Source of the DNA: Rhodococcus antarcticus
GTDB taxonomy: Bacteria; Actinomycetota; Actinomycetes; Mycobacteriales; Mycobacteriaceae
DNA: 64,000 nt
Assembly (NCBI RefSeq): GCF_026153295.1
Contig: NZ_CP110615.1
Span: forward strand, 3,596,001-3,660,000
Reading direction: 5' to 3'
Below are positions 16,780 to 25,040 of the stretch, piece by piece. The notes below the pieces were generated by a model that saw only the letters and a program-made list of their open reading frames with translations, ran no database searches and was not told the DNA's origin. The position numbers were made by a program, and so were the translations under genes. Each line of letters starts with the position of its first letter. The first letter of the stretch is position 1.

Positions 16780-18026
16780 CAGGCGGTGTCGGCCCACAAC
16801 GTCCAGATGGGCAGCGCCCAGATCCGCTCGTCCAGCTCGAACGGTTGGCGGCCGGTGTGGAAGACGACGCCGCGCACGAACTCGTCGCCCAGCGTGTCGC
16901 GCAGCCTCGCGAGGTGCTTCGCATCGGTGCGGGTCGGCGCGGATCCGGCCTTGACCTCCATGCCGATGACCCGTCCCCGTCCGAGGTCGACGAGCAGGTC
17001 GACCTCCTGCTCGCCGGAGCTCGTCCGAAGGTGGTGCAGGCGTGCGGAGGGGTGCAGAGCGACCTCGGGGCGGAGCTGAGCTGCGACGAAGGTGTCCAGG
17101 GTGCGACCGAGCAGGTCGCCGTCGCCCAGGACGTCGTCGGCGTTGACCCGGGCGGCAGCCGCAGCGAGGCCCGGATCGAGGAAGTAGCGCTTCGCGCGCT
17201 TGATCAGACGGTTCAACCGGTTGCTGATCCACGGTGGCGTCCTCTCCACGAGGTACAGACCTTCGAGGAGGTCGTCGTACGCGTCGGCCGTGCGCTGGTT
17301 GATCCCGGCTGCATCCCTGAGGGTGGCCGTCGCCGGGAGACCCGCGGTGGACAGGCCCAACACCTCGAGGTAACGGCGCAGCCGCACGGGGTCGCGGACC
17401 TGACCGGCCGCCCGGGCGTCACGGGTGACCAGCTGATCGAGGTAGCCCTCGAGCCAGGCTGTCCGCGCGACCGGCCCTAGCCGCAGTGCGGGTTCGGGAA
17501 AGCCGCTGGCCAGCGCCGTCCGGACGTAGGAGTCGACGTCGGGCACGGCGGAGGGAGACACGATCGCGCCAAGACGGCCGGAGACCAGGGTCGGCAGGAG
17601 ACGGCTCGCCGTGCTCCGGTGCACCTCCCGCTGGGTCAACCCGTGCAGCACCACCCGCACCACGCGGCCCGTGCTCGGCCACATCGTCGTGCTGACGTCC
17701 GCCTCCACGCTTCCGGTGAGCAGGAAGCGGCCGGGGCTCGGATCGTCGTCGACCGCGCGCTTGACGGCACCGAGGACGCTGGGAACCTCCTGCCACTCGT
17801 CGATGAGCACGGTCCCGCGCGAACGTCGCAGCGCCGCGTCGGGGTCGGCGCGGACCGCTGCCGCCACGGCCGGGTCGTCGAGGCGCAGGACCTCGCTGGC
17901 AAGACGTCGAGCTGACGTCGTCTTGCCCGCCGCCCGTGGCCCGGTCACCATCACGGCGGGAAGCTCCGCCATCAGGGTCGAGAGCGTGCCGTCGGCAAGG
18001 CGCGGCAGGTACTCACGGGCGGCCAC
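16779..18026 (-). CDS. AAA ATPase with DUF4143 nuclease-like domain
   Basis: 415 residues from GTG 18026 (VAAREYLPRLADGTL, the usual N-terminus of this family). Walker A is GPRAAGKT at 29-36, Walker B is VLIDEWQEVP, and a sensor region FLLTGSVEAD follows. The C-terminal DUF4143 region carries EQEVDLLVDLGRGRVIGMEVK, a D-xn-E-x-K arrangement typical of PD-(D/E)xK nucleases. This class resembles the DUF234 ATPase encoded upstream but is a different subfamily; its function is unknown. No Shine-Dalgarno sequence is obvious, so the message may be leaderless. Three direct repeats lie just upstream of the start. The gene abuts a truncated acyl-CoA synthetase, which suggests insertion. Confidence 0.82.
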   Translation of the reverse strand: MAAREYLPRLADGTLSTLMAELPAVMVTGPRAAGKTTSARRLASEVLRLDDPAVAAAVRADPDAALRRSRGTVLIDEWQEVPSVLGAVKRAVDDDPSPGRFLLTGSVEADVSTTMWPSTGRVVRVVLHGLTQREVHRSTASRLLPTLVSGRLGAIVSPSAVPDVDSYVRTALASGFPEPALRLGPVARTAWLEGYLDQLVTRDARAAGQVRDPVRLRRYLEVLGLSTAGLPATATLRDAAGINQRTADAYDDLLEGLYLVERTPPWISNRLNRLIKRAKRYFLDPGLAAAAARVNADDVLGDGDLLGRTLDTFVAAQLRPEVALHPSARLHHLRTSSGEQEVDLLVDLGRGRVIGMEVKAGSAPTRTDAKHLARLRDTLGDEFVRGVVFHTGRQPFELDERIWALPIWTLWADTA

Positions 18027-18033
18027 CTCGTCA

Positions 18034-18094
18034 GAGTACAAGTTCTGCAGGCCTCTGAGTGCATGTTCTGCGGAGTCTTGAGTGCACGTTCTAC
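18034..18094. repeat. Three 15-bp direct repeats at exact 23-bp spacing
   Basis: GAGTACAAGTTCTGC (18034-18048), GAGTGCATGTTCTGC (18057-18071) and GAGTGCACGTTCTAC (18080-18094) fit the consensus GAGTRCANGTTCTRC. Repeat spacing is 23 bases in both gaps, about two helical turns. They lie directly upstream of the DUF4143 ATPase start (18026, minus strand), where a promoter must be. They look like iterated sites for one DNA-binding protein, most simply autoregulation. A relic of tandem duplication is the alternative. Confidence 0.6.
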
Positions 18095-18126
18095 GGAGCT
18101 TCCCGTGCTTGTTCCGCCGCCGTCGA

Positions 18127-18312
18127 CAACCGCCGCGCAGGCGGACAGCGTCTCCAGGGCGGCGGGGTGGTTCGCGCCGAACCAGGCCACCCGGTCCCCG
18201 CGGCGCACGTCCGGGGCGTCCAGTGCCGCCGCGGCCCGACGGACCCGCAGCGCGAGCTCGCCGTGCGTGGTGGTGGCCCCCTCGAACCACAGGGCCGGGC
18301 GGTGCGGGGACA
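18127..18312 (-). pseudogene. N-terminal fragment of an acyl-CoA synthetase
   Basis: From ATG 18312 the frame reads MSPHRPALWFEGATTTHGEL, then RRGDRVAWFGANHPAALETL, which is the beginning of an AMP-binding (ANL-superfamily) acyl-CoA synthetase. Similarity stops at about 18127 after roughly 60 residues, before any of the catalytic AMP-binding motifs. The DNA that follows belongs to the ATPase unit with its direct repeats. The remaining ~450 residues are not found in this window. It starts 30 bases after the MarR stop, so MarR and the synthetase were probably once one operon. Confidence 0.7.
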
Positions 18313-18342
18313 TCCCCAGCCGGGGATCGGCCCGGTCCGCGG

Positions 18343-18801
18343 TCAGGGCGGGCCGCGAAGGCCTTCCCGGCAGAGCTCCAACAACCGACGCAGCTCCCCG
18401 GCCTCGTCGGGGGACAGCGACGTGAGCATGCGCAGCTGCACGGCCTCCACCCTCGGTCGCAGCCGTGCGAGCAGCCGGCGCCCGGACACGGTCAGCTCGA
18501 TGACCAGGCGACGACGGTCGGTCGGGTCGCGCCGTCTCTCCACCCAGCCGCGGTCCAGCAGCACCGTCACCATGTCCGCCATACTCTGGGCGGTCACGAA
18601 GGAGTGCCGGGCCAGGTGCGCCGACGTCAGGTCCGGGTGCTGGTCCAGCACGGTCAGCGCGGTGTACTGCAGGGCCGTCAGCCCCGCCGGCCGGGTGATC
18701 TCGTCCAGGTCCGACCGCACCGCGAGCTCCACCTGCTTGAGGAGGTAGAGCAGGGTGGAACCCGTTGCCCCGGCATCCGCCCAGGCTGCCACCCGGTCCA
18801 C
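18343..18801 (-). CDS. MarR-family transcriptional regulator
   Basis: 152 residues from GTG 18801. The winged helix is clear: LTALQYTALTVLDQHPDLTS leads into the recognition-helix region with AQSMADMVTVLLDRGWVERR, then the wing DPTDRRRLVIELTVSGRRLL, the DxRxR motif of MarR proteins. Flanking helices give the dimer interface. These repressors respond to small aromatic or lipophilic ligands. The target was probably the now broken acyl-CoA synthetase gene just downstream. It lies 24 bases after the start-proximal end of its neighbour's stop at 18826, and no separate operator is obvious. Confidence 0.88.
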   Translation of the reverse strand: MDRVAAWADAGATGSTLLYLLKQVELAVRSDLDEITRPAGLTALQYTALTVLDQHPDLTSAHLARHSFVTAQSMADMVTVLLDRGWVERRRDPTDRRRLVIELTVSGRRLLARLRPRVEAVQLRMLTSLSPDEAGELRRLLELCREGLRGPP

Positions 18802-18825
18802 GGTCGCGGCCCGGCGGCCCGGCGG

Positions 18826-20034
18826 TCACCGGCCCAGGTCGGCCCGGTCGGCGGCGGCACGGCCGGCGTTCCAGCCCTGCGCGTCCACCCGGGTGCGGCG
18901 CGGGGCCCGCAGCGCCGGGAACATCGTGGTGAACGCGGCGTCCACCGCCTCCGACCGCTCGGCGAGCACCGGGACCAGGGCTGCGCCGTAGGTGCGCTCG
19001 GCGTCGCCGCGGGCGTGGGCCCGTGCCTGCTCCAGCCGCTCGCCGATGCGGATGGCGTAGGCCAGCAGGAACGCCCGCCGGAAGCTCTTGGCGCTCTGGG
19101 TGCGGGCGGCGTCGGCCAGCGCCCGGGTGGCCTGCACCAGCAGCGAGGTGAACACCAGCTCGACGGTGTCCAGGTCGGTGGGGTGGCCCACCACCGTGGC
19201 CGTGCCGAACGCGTCGGTCCACACCACCCGCACCTCGTTCACCCGGCCCACCGCGTCGAGCAGCTGCACCTTGGCCGAGGCGTACGGGTTGCTCACGTGC
19301 ACCCGCCGCGCCAGCACCCCACCGGCCGCGGGCTCGCCGGCGTGCAGCACCGCCTCGTCGATGGCGTGGCGGGTCATCAGGTCCTGGGCCTTGGCCGTGA
19401 GGGCGTCGGCCTCCTCCGGGAAGTCGGTGGACTCCGCCTTGGCCAGCAGGGCCCGCACCCGCGCCAGCACCTTGGGCTCGGGGGCGGCCGTCCGGATCAC
19501 GGTCGGCCGGGCCGAGCGGCCCCACTCCGAGGGCGGGGGCAGCAGCGGATCCACCCGCGGCAGCTGGCTGAGCTGGCCCAGCAGGCGCAGCCCGTCGCGC
19601 CACGCGTCGCCGGGGTCGAGGTCCTCGCGGCGGTGCCAGGCGGACACCACGTCCGGTCCGTGGTCGGGGCCGAGGTCGGCGAGCTGGGCCACCCACGCCT
19701 CGGGGGCCCGCACGGCGGCGTGCGTGGTGACGGCCTCCTGGGCCAGCACCGCCGCAGCCAGGCGCTGCACCCGCTGCGTCCACGCCCGGCCCACCACGTG
19801 CAGCAGGTCCGCGGGCTGCCAGCCGTGCTCGTGCAGCCGGCCGACGGCCGCGAGCAGCCGGGCGGTGAGCAGCCGCTCGGAGTCCACCTCCGGGTCCGAC
19901 ACGGTGAGCGCCAGCACATGCCGCTCCAGCTCGGCGGCGTGGGCCAGGGGGCCGGATGCCGCGCGGGCGCCGCTGAGCAGCAGCTGGTCGACCAGCGGGG
20001 GTCCGGCGGAGGGACGTCGGAACAGGCGGGCCAC
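18826..20034 (-). CDS. DUF2786 domain protein
   Basis: 402 residues from GTG 20034. The middle holds the DUF2786 motif: VLARVRALLAKAESTDFPEEADALTAKAQDLMTRHAIDEA, found in many actinobacterial proteins and some phages, of unknown function. The C-terminal half (VVGHPTDLDTVELVFTSLLVQ, then SFRRAFLLAYAIRIGERL) is the region that usually accompanies DUF2786, a possible protease-like or nucleic-acid-related fold. The N-terminal ~200 residues are helical and alanine-rich. No signal peptide or membrane segment is seen. The start could be slightly different because no strong ribosome binding site is visible. Confidence 0.75.
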   Translation of the reverse strand: MARLFRRPSAGPPLVDQLLLSGARAASGPLAHAAELERHVLALTVSDPEVDSERLLTARLLAAVGRLHEHGWQPADLLHVVGRAWTQRVQRLAAAVLAQEAVTTHAAVRAPEAWVAQLADLGPDHGPDVVSAWHRREDLDPGDAWRDGLRLLGQLSQLPRVDPLLPPPSEWGRSARPTVIRTAAPEPKVLARVRALLAKAESTDFPEEADALTAKAQDLMTRHAIDEAVLHAGEPAAGGVLARRVHVSNPYASAKVQLLDAVGRVNEVRVVWTDAFGTATVVGHPTDLDTVELVFTSLLVQATRALADAARTQSAKSFRRAFLLAYAIRIGERLEQARAHARGDAERTYGAALVPVLAERSEAVDAAFTTMFPALRAPRRTRVDAQGWNAGRAAADRADLGR

Positions 20035-20088
20035 GTCGTCGATGGTGGACCACGGGTCCGACAGCTCCGCAGGGGCGGTGCTCCCCGA

Positions 20089-20320
20089 TCAGGAACCGAG
20101 CTGGGTCCAGGGCCGGTTCATCCGCTGCTGCTGGAACTTCCGCCGCTGGCTCGCGCTCATCTGCGACCACAACATCTCCGATGCCCACCGGGGCAGACCC
20201 TGGAAGTGCTCCCAGCGTGCCGTTCGGGTCGAAGCAGGGGCTGGGCACCGATCCGCGCTGCCCGTGGATCTGCTCGTTGGTCAGGTCGGGCGGACCGCCG
20301 GCGAACACCTGGGTGACCAT
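20089..20320 (-). pseudogene. Small hypothetical gene with apparent frameshift
   Basis: From ATG 20320 one frame gives MVTQVFAGGPPDLTNEQIHG then SVPSPCFDPNGT. At about 20215 the protein-like pattern moves to a second frame, WEHFQGLPRWASEMLWSQ then SQRRKFQQQRMNRPWTQLGS, ending at TGA 20089. Both halves have GC-rich third positions and non-random composition. Together they would make about 77 residues. I do not recognise the family. A sequencing error or a true frameshift would both explain the pattern. Confidence 0.35.
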
Positions 20321-20486
20321 CCCGCCGGTGGTGGTGTTGAGCGGGGCCTGCGGGGCCGGACCCCACTGCTGCTGGGGCGGCGGCGGAGACCCCCAGCGCC
20401 GCCCCTGCGGGCGACCCCGTGGCCCCCCGCCCGGCGATGGTAGGTCGGAACCGCGGGGCGACCTCCGGAAGGGCAGGATCGACGCC

Positions 20487-21320
20487 GTGCCCGCTGCCCT
20501 CCTGCCCGCGGACGACCACGTGCACTCCGAGTTCTCCTGGGACACCGGGCCGCACGCCTCCATGCGCGACGCCTGCGCCCGGGCCGTGGAGCTCGGGGTG
20601 CCGGCCGTCGCGTTCACCGAGCACGTCGACTTCACCCGGTGGTCGCCCGGCGACGTCCCGCTGGTGCACGACCAGCGCCCCCGTGACCCGGGCTGGTACC
20701 AGCCGGTGGACGTGCAGGCGTACCTGGAGAGCATCGAGGCCTGCCGCGACGAGTTCCGTGGGCTGACCGTGCGGGCCGGCATCGAGACCGGCGAGCCGCA
20801 CCTGTTCGCGGGCAGCGTCGAGCGGGTGCTGGCCCAGGGGCCGTTCGAGCGCGTGCTGGGCTCGCTGCACTCGGTGGTGCGCCACGACGAGCTGGTGGGC
20901 GTGGGCCGGGTGCTGCGCGCCGAGCACCCGCACGAGGTGGTCCGCGAGTACTTCGGCGAGCTGCTGGAGATGGTGCGCGGCAGCGCCGTGTTCGAGGTGC
21001 TCGCGCACTGCGACTTCCCGCGCCGCTACTGGCCCGACAAGCGGAACCTGTACCGGGAGAACGACTTCGAGGACGAGTACCGGGCCGTGTTCGCCGCGCT
21101 GGCCGCGTCGGACCGGGTGCTGGAGGTCAACACCGCGAGCCCGCTGGCCTCGGTGCGCCTGGTCCGGTGGTGGCGGGAGTCCGGTGGTCGCCGGGTGAGC
21201 TTCGGCAGCGACGCGCACGTGCCGTGGAACGTCGGCCAGCACTTCGCCCAGGCTCGGGACGTGGTGGAGGCGGCGGGGTTCCGCGCGGGCCGCGACCCGG
21301 GGGACTTCTTCCGGGTGTGA
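20487..21320 (+). CDS. PHP-domain phosphoesterase (histidinol-phosphatase-like)
   Basis: 277 residues from GTG 20487 preceded by GGCAGG. PHP metal ligands are in place: DDHVHSEFSWD at the N-terminus, FTEHVD, GIETG, LGSLHSV, LAHCDFPR, and FGSDAH near the C-terminus. The length and layout fit HisK-type histidinol-phosphate phosphatases, which hydrolyse phosphate monoesters with a trinuclear metal centre. No other histidine genes are present, so the true substrate is open. It stands alone between convergent small genes and a PP2C gene 104 bases downstream. Confidence 0.85.
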   Translation: MPAALLPADDHVHSEFSWDTGPHASMRDACARAVELGVPAVAFTEHVDFTRWSPGDVPLVHDQRPRDPGWYQPVDVQAYLESIEACRDEFRGLTVRAGIETGEPHLFAGSVERVLAQGPFERVLGSLHSVVRHDELVGVGRVLRAEHPHEVVREYFGELLEMVRGSAVFEVLAHCDFPRRYWPDKRNLYRENDFEDEYRAVFAALAASDRVLEVNTASPLASVRLVRWWRESGGRRVSFGSDAHVPWNVGQHFAQARDVVEAAGFRAGRDPGDFFRV

Positions 21321-21424
21321 GCCGTCCGGACCGGGGAGTGCGGTCCGGACCGGGTGCTGCCACCATCGACGCGCACCGGGCGTGGTCCACTGCACGCCCC
21401 ACACCCGATCCGAGGGAGCACCCC

Positions 21425-22117
21425 GTGAGCCCCACCGTGTTCGCCGCGGTCACCCACGTCGGCCGCGTGCGCACCAACAACGAGGACGCCTGGGGCACCG
21501 GGGACGAGCTGTGGGTGGTGGCCGACGGCATGGGCGGGCACGCCGGGGGCGAGATCGCCAGCCGCCTGGCCGTGGAGACCCTGCTGGCCGCCGCGCCCAC
21601 CGATTCCGACGCGTTCCGGGTGGCCTTCACCGCCGCGCACCAGGCCGTGGTCGACGCCTCCACCGACGAGCTCGCCGGGATGGGCACCACGCTGGTGGCC
21701 GCGGCGCGCGAGGCCGGTGGCGACGTGCTGCTGGGCAGCGTGGGGGACAGCCGCGGCTACCTGTGGGACGGGCGGTCGCTCAACCGGCTGACCACCGACG
21801 ACAACGAGGCGGAGGTGCTGCTCTCGGAGGGGTCGATCACCGCCGAGGAGGCCCGCACGCACCCGGGCCAGTTCTACCTGACGGCCTCGCTGGGCAGCTG
21901 GCGCTCGCAGGCCCCCGAGCCCCACCTGCTGCGCGTGCCGGCCCACGCCGGGCGGCTGCTGCTGTGCTCGGACGGGCTCAACGGCGAGCTCGACGACGAC
22001 CAGATCGCGGCCGGGCTCGCCGGGGGCAGCCCGGAGGAGGCCGCACAGCGTCTCGCCGGCGCCGCGGTGGACGCGGGTGGGCGGGACAACGTCACCGTGC
22101 TCGTGATCGACCTCTAG
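21425..22117 (+). CDS. PP2C-type serine/threonine phosphatase
   Basis: 230 residues from GTG 21425. All PP2C motifs are visible: RTNNEDAWG, VVADGMGGHAGGEIAS (metal-binding Asp), GMGTTLVAA, GSVGDSRGYLW, LCSDGLNGELDDD and GGRDNVTVLVIDL at the C-terminus. It lacks any membrane or regulatory domain, so it is a soluble, metal-dependent (Mn/Mg) phosphatase of the PstP class core. There is no adjacent kinase or FHA gene. Its stop touches the stop of the convergent gene at 22118, so the two genes are back to back at their 3' ends. Confidence 0.9.
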   Translation: MSPTVFAAVTHVGRVRTNNEDAWGTGDELWVVADGMGGHAGGEIASRLAVETLLAAAPTDSDAFRVAFTAAHQAVVDASTDELAGMGTTLVAAAREAGGDVLLGSVGDSRGYLWDGRSLNRLTTDDNEAEVLLSEGSITAEEARTHPGQFYLTASLGSWRSQAPEPHLLRVPAHAGRLLLCSDGLNGELDDDQIAAGLAGGSPEEAAQRLAGAAVDAGGRDNVTVLVIDL

Positions 22118-22612
22118 CTAGAGCAGCAGGACGAACGCCAGCACGACGAGCAGGAGCACGACCACCGCGACGACCGCCCCGCGCCGCCACGACGGAGCCG
22201 TCAGGCCCTCGCCCGCGAGCCCGTGGCCGTGCCCGTGGCCCTCGTCGTGGCCGTGGCCGTGGCCGTGGCCGTGGCTGTGCTCGGCCTCCGAGTCGCGGGG
22301 CGCGGGCTGGCTGCGGCGGGCCGTGACGGGCGCGTGGCCGCTGCGCAGCTGCTCGACCGCGGCGGCCAGCGCCTCGTCGTAGGCACCGATCTCGGCGAGC
22401 ACGTCGACCACCGGACGATTCGTGGCGGTGGCCAGCGCGGGTGCCTGCAGCCGCAGGGCCGGCACCCCGGCGCGCTGCGCGACCGTGGCGTCGAGGGAGG
22501 CGGCGTCCGCGGCCGGGTCACCGCCGACGAACTGGAGCGCGGCGGGGTCGCGCAGCCGGGCCGTCTCCTCGCGGAGGTCGGCGAGCAGCTGGTGGGCCTC
22601 GTTGGCGTTCAC
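22118..22612 (-). CDS. Tail-anchored protein with His-Gly-rich segment
   Basis: 164 residues from GTG 22612 (VNANEAHQLLADLREETARL). The N-terminal ~100 residues are soluble and helical. Next come about 25 residues made almost wholly of His-Gly pairs (SHGHGHGHGHDEGHGHGHG), likely to bind Ni, Zn or Co ions. The protein ends in one hydrophobic helix, RRGAVVAVVVLLLVVLAFVL, with no C-terminal extension, so the soluble part should face the cytosol. I know no family. It begins 10 bases after the HNH-like gene on the same strand, suggesting co-transcription. Confidence 0.7.
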   Translation of the reverse strand: MNANEAHQLLADLREETARLRDPAALQFVGGDPAADAASLDATVAQRAGVPALRLQAPALATATNRPVVDVLAEIGAYDEALAAAVEQLRSGHAPVTARRSQPAPRDSEAEHSHGHGHGHGHDEGHGHGHGLAGEGLTAPSWRRGAVVAVVVLLLVVLAFVLLL

Positions 22613-22622
22613 GGGCGGGTGT

Positions 22623-23066
22623 TCACGGCGTGCGCAGGACCAGCAGGAACTGCCCGCCCCCGCCGTCCACCTGGGTGCTGACGGGAAGCTCGGGGGCCAG
22701 GCGCGAGAGCCGGTCCACGAGCCACGTGCCGGCCTGCTCGGCGTCAGCCTTCGACGGGCAGCGGGCGACCACCTCGCGTCCACCCTTGCGGCTGAGCCGG
22801 TCCACGGTGGCGACGATGGGCGCGGGGTCCACCACGAACAGCTCCGGGGACCACGCGACGACGGGCTTCACCGCGCCCTTGCGGGTGTTGCAGGCCCGGT
22901 GCGCCAGCCGTTCGGGGGCCGGGGTGCCCTTCTTCGGCTTGGCGCTGGTGACGCTGTCGATGCTGGGACCGCGGGCGTCGTTGACGGACATGTCGGGGTC
23001 CACGGGCTCGTCGCACAGCCAGCAGCGCCACGCCTCGCGCTCGCCGACCTCGGTGAGGGTGCTCAT
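22623..23066 (-). CDS. HNH-like zinc-finger protein, hypothetical
   Basis: 147 residues from ATG 23066. It has a paired cysteine motif WRCWLCDEPVDP and, some 45 residues later, HRACNTRKG, resembling the C..C / H..CN..KG framework of HNH endonucleases. The central catalytic His-Asn combination is not clearly complete. The C-terminal half (GREVVARCPSKADAEQAGTW, then GGGGQFLLVLRTP) is a small alpha/beta region. It may be a nucleic-acid-binding relative rather than an active nuclease. It probably heads an operon with the tail-anchored protein. Confidence 0.6.
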   Translation of the reverse strand: MSTLTEVGEREAWRCWLCDEPVDPDMSVNDARGPSIDSVTSAKPKKGTPAPERLAHRACNTRKGAVKPVVAWSPELFVVDPAPIVATVDRLSRKGGREVVARCPSKADAEQAGTWLVDRLSRLAPELPVSTQVDGGGGQFLLVLRTP

Positions 23067-23118
23067 GGGCGTGGACGGTACGGGTCGGCCCCGACCGTTC
23101 CGTGCCAGGGTGAGCCCC

Positions 23119-23541
23119 ATGAGCGACCACTGGCACCGTGACCTCGACCGCCCAGATCTCCGCCACGTCCGTCCCGAGGAGATGACCGGCGACACCGCGC
23201 AGACCGGGGGGATGACCCGCCGCGAGGCCATCTCCGGCGCCACCGTCGGGTCGTCGTCGATCTGGATGGGCCAGACGCACGTGGCCCCGTCGACGTCCTC
23301 GGGCGACCACCACCACGGGGCCACCGAGACGGCCATCTACGTCATCTCCGGGAACCCGGTGTTCGTCTTCGGCAAGGACGGCGCCGAGGTGCGGCTGGAG
23401 ACCAGCCCCGGCGACTACGTGTTCGTCCCGCCCTGGACCCCGCACCGCGAGGAGAACCCCGGCACCGAGGAGGCCGTGGTCGTCATCGCGCGCGGCAGCC
23501 AGGAGGGCGTGGTGGTGAACCTGCCCAGCCTGTTCGACTGA
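23119..23541 (+). CDS. Cupin-domain protein
   Basis: 140 residues from ATG 23119. The two cupin motifs are present: SSGDHHHGATETAIYVISGN (metal-binding His residues and Glu) and GDYVFVPPWTPHREEN (last His). It is a single-domain, probably metal-dependent cupin of unknown substrate, perhaps a small-molecule oxygenase, isomerase or sensor. It stands alone, divergent from the HNH-like gene with a 52-base gap that must hold both promoters. Confidence 0.85.
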   Translation: MSDHWHRDLDRPDLRHVRPEEMTGDTAQTGGMTRREAISGATVGSSSIWMGQTHVAPSTSSGDHHHGATETAIYVISGNPVFVFGKDGAEVRLETSPGDYVFVPPWTPHREENPGTEEAVVVIARGSQEGVVVNLPSLFD

Positions 23542-23633
23542 CCAGGCGGCCGGCCCCTGGTCGCCGACGCCCCCACCACCGGGGCGGACGTCGAGCGGGT
23601 GTCCCGGGTGTGGGAGTCCGCCGCCGCCCTGCC

Positions 23634-25040
23634 TCAGCGACCGGCCGAGACCAGCTCGTGCTTCTCCTGCTCGGTGGCCACGGCCGGGGCCGAGCCGGGC
23701 AGGGGCTTGTTGGCCGACTCCCGGATCAGCCACACCGAGACGAAGCCGATGACGCCGGCCAGCATGAGGTAGTACGGCGCCACCAGGTCGCTGTCGAAGT
23801 AGCTCTGCAGCGACTCGGTGACCAGCGGCGTGGTCCCGCCGAACAGCGAGACGGACACGTTGAACCCGATGGCGAGCGCGCCGTAGCGGACGCCGGTCGG
23901 GAACAGGGCCGGCAGCGTCGACGGCATGACCGCCAGCAGCACCATGAGCAGCGCGCCGAGGATGGCCAGGCCCAGGAACACCGCGACGAGGCTGCCCTGC
24001 TTGACCAGCAGGAACGCCGGGAGGGAGAGCACGACGAACCCGGCGCACGAGCCCAGCAGCAGGGGCTTGCGACCCACCCGGTCCGACAGCGAGCCCAGCC
24101 GGGTCAGCCCGAACATCATCAGCACCATCACGACGATGATGACGACCAGGCTGTGCACCTCGTCGTAGCCGAGGGTGGACGACAGGTAGGTGGGCATGTA
24201 GCTCAGCAGCATGTAGTCGGTGACGTTGAAGACGAGCACCAGGCCGATGCAGAGCAGCATCGGGCGCCACTGGCCCCGGACGGTGTCCCGCAGCCGCGCG
24301 GTGGCGGGCTCCCCGTCGCTCTCGGGCGCGGCGGCCTTGGTGGCCTCCATGGCCTGGAACGCCGGGGTCTCCTCCAGGCGCAGCCGCAGGTACAGCCCGA
24401 CCATCCCGAGCGGACCGCCGATGAGGAACGGGATGCGCCACGCCCAGCTGTCGAGGCTGTCCTGGGTGACCGAGAGCTGGATGATCGTGACCAGGCCGGC
24501 CGCGGCGATGTAGCCGATCAGGGTGCCGAACTCCAGGAAGCTGCCGAAGTAGCCCCGCCGCTTGTCCGGGGCGTACTCGGCGATGAACGTGGTGGCGCCG
24601 CCGTACTCGCCGCCGGTGGAGAAGCCCTGCAGCATCCGCAGGGCGATGAGCAGCACCGGGGCGAAGACGCCGATGACGGTGTAGCTCGGGATCAGGCCCA
24701 TGCCGAACGTGCTCAGCGACATCATGATCATGGTGGTGGCCAGCACCTTCTTGCGGCCGATGCGGTCGCCGAGGGGACCGAAGAACATCCCGCCGAGCGG
24801 CCGCACGAGGAACGCGGCGGCGAAGGTCCCGAAGGTGAAGATGAGCTGCGCGCTGGTGCTCGCACCGGGGAAGAATACCCGGCCGAGGGTGGCGGCCAGG
24901 TAGGCGAACACGCCGAAGTCGAACCACTCCATGGCGTTGCCGAGCATGGCCGCGCGCACGGCTCGCTTCACGGCGGACTCGTCGGTGACGGTGATCGAGG
25001 AGGGGTCGACGGACGTGGCGCTGCTCAAGTCTGGGGTCAT
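23634..25040 (-). CDS. MFS transporter of the metabolite:H+ symporter (ProP-like) family
   Basis: 468 residues from ATG 25040 with GGAGAG upstream. About twelve hydrophobic segments are readable. MHS-family marks are GNAMEWFDFGVFAYLAA in helix 1, PLGGMFFGPLGDRIGRKK in the loop 2-3, GFSTGGEYGGATTFIAEYAP and a second GSLSDRVGRKP in the middle loop. These proteins carry compatible solutes such as proline or glycine betaine, or organic acids such as shikimate and citrate, with protons. Substrate cannot be read from sequence; similarity is greatest to the ProP type. It ends with a charged cytoplasmic tail. Confidence 0.88.
   Translation of the reverse strand: MTPDLSSATSVDPSSITVTDESAVKRAVRAAMLGNAMEWFDFGVFAYLAATLGRVFFPGASTSAQLIFTFGTFAAAFLVRPLGGMFFGPLGDRIGRKKVLATTMIMMSLSTFGMGLIPSYTVIGVFAPVLLIALRMLQGFSTGGEYGGATTFIAEYAPDKRRGYFGSFLEFGTLIGYIAAAGLVTIIQLSVTQDSLDSWAWRIPFLIGGPLGMVGLYLRLRLEETPAFQAMEATKAAAPESDGEPATARLRDTVRGQWRPMLLCIGLVLVFNVTDYMLLSYMPTYLSSTLGYDEVHSLVVIIVVMVLMMFGLTRLGSLSDRVGRKPLLLGSCAGFVVLSLPAFLLVKQGSLVAVFLGLAILGALLMVLLAVMPSTLPALFPTGVRYGALAIGFNVSVSLFGGTTPLVTESLQSYFDSDLVAPYYLMLAGVIGFVSVWLIRESANKPLPGSAPAVATEQEKHELVSAGR

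Noticed and set aside
17972-20782. 936-codon minus-strand frame spanning MarR and DUF2786 genes
   Set aside because: Low-complexity Arg/Gly/Ala shadow. The real genes lie in other frames with clear motifs.
23542-23633. Small plus-strand peptide after the cupin gene
   Set aside because: No start with a ribosome binding site and too short. Probably just the gap between convergent genes.
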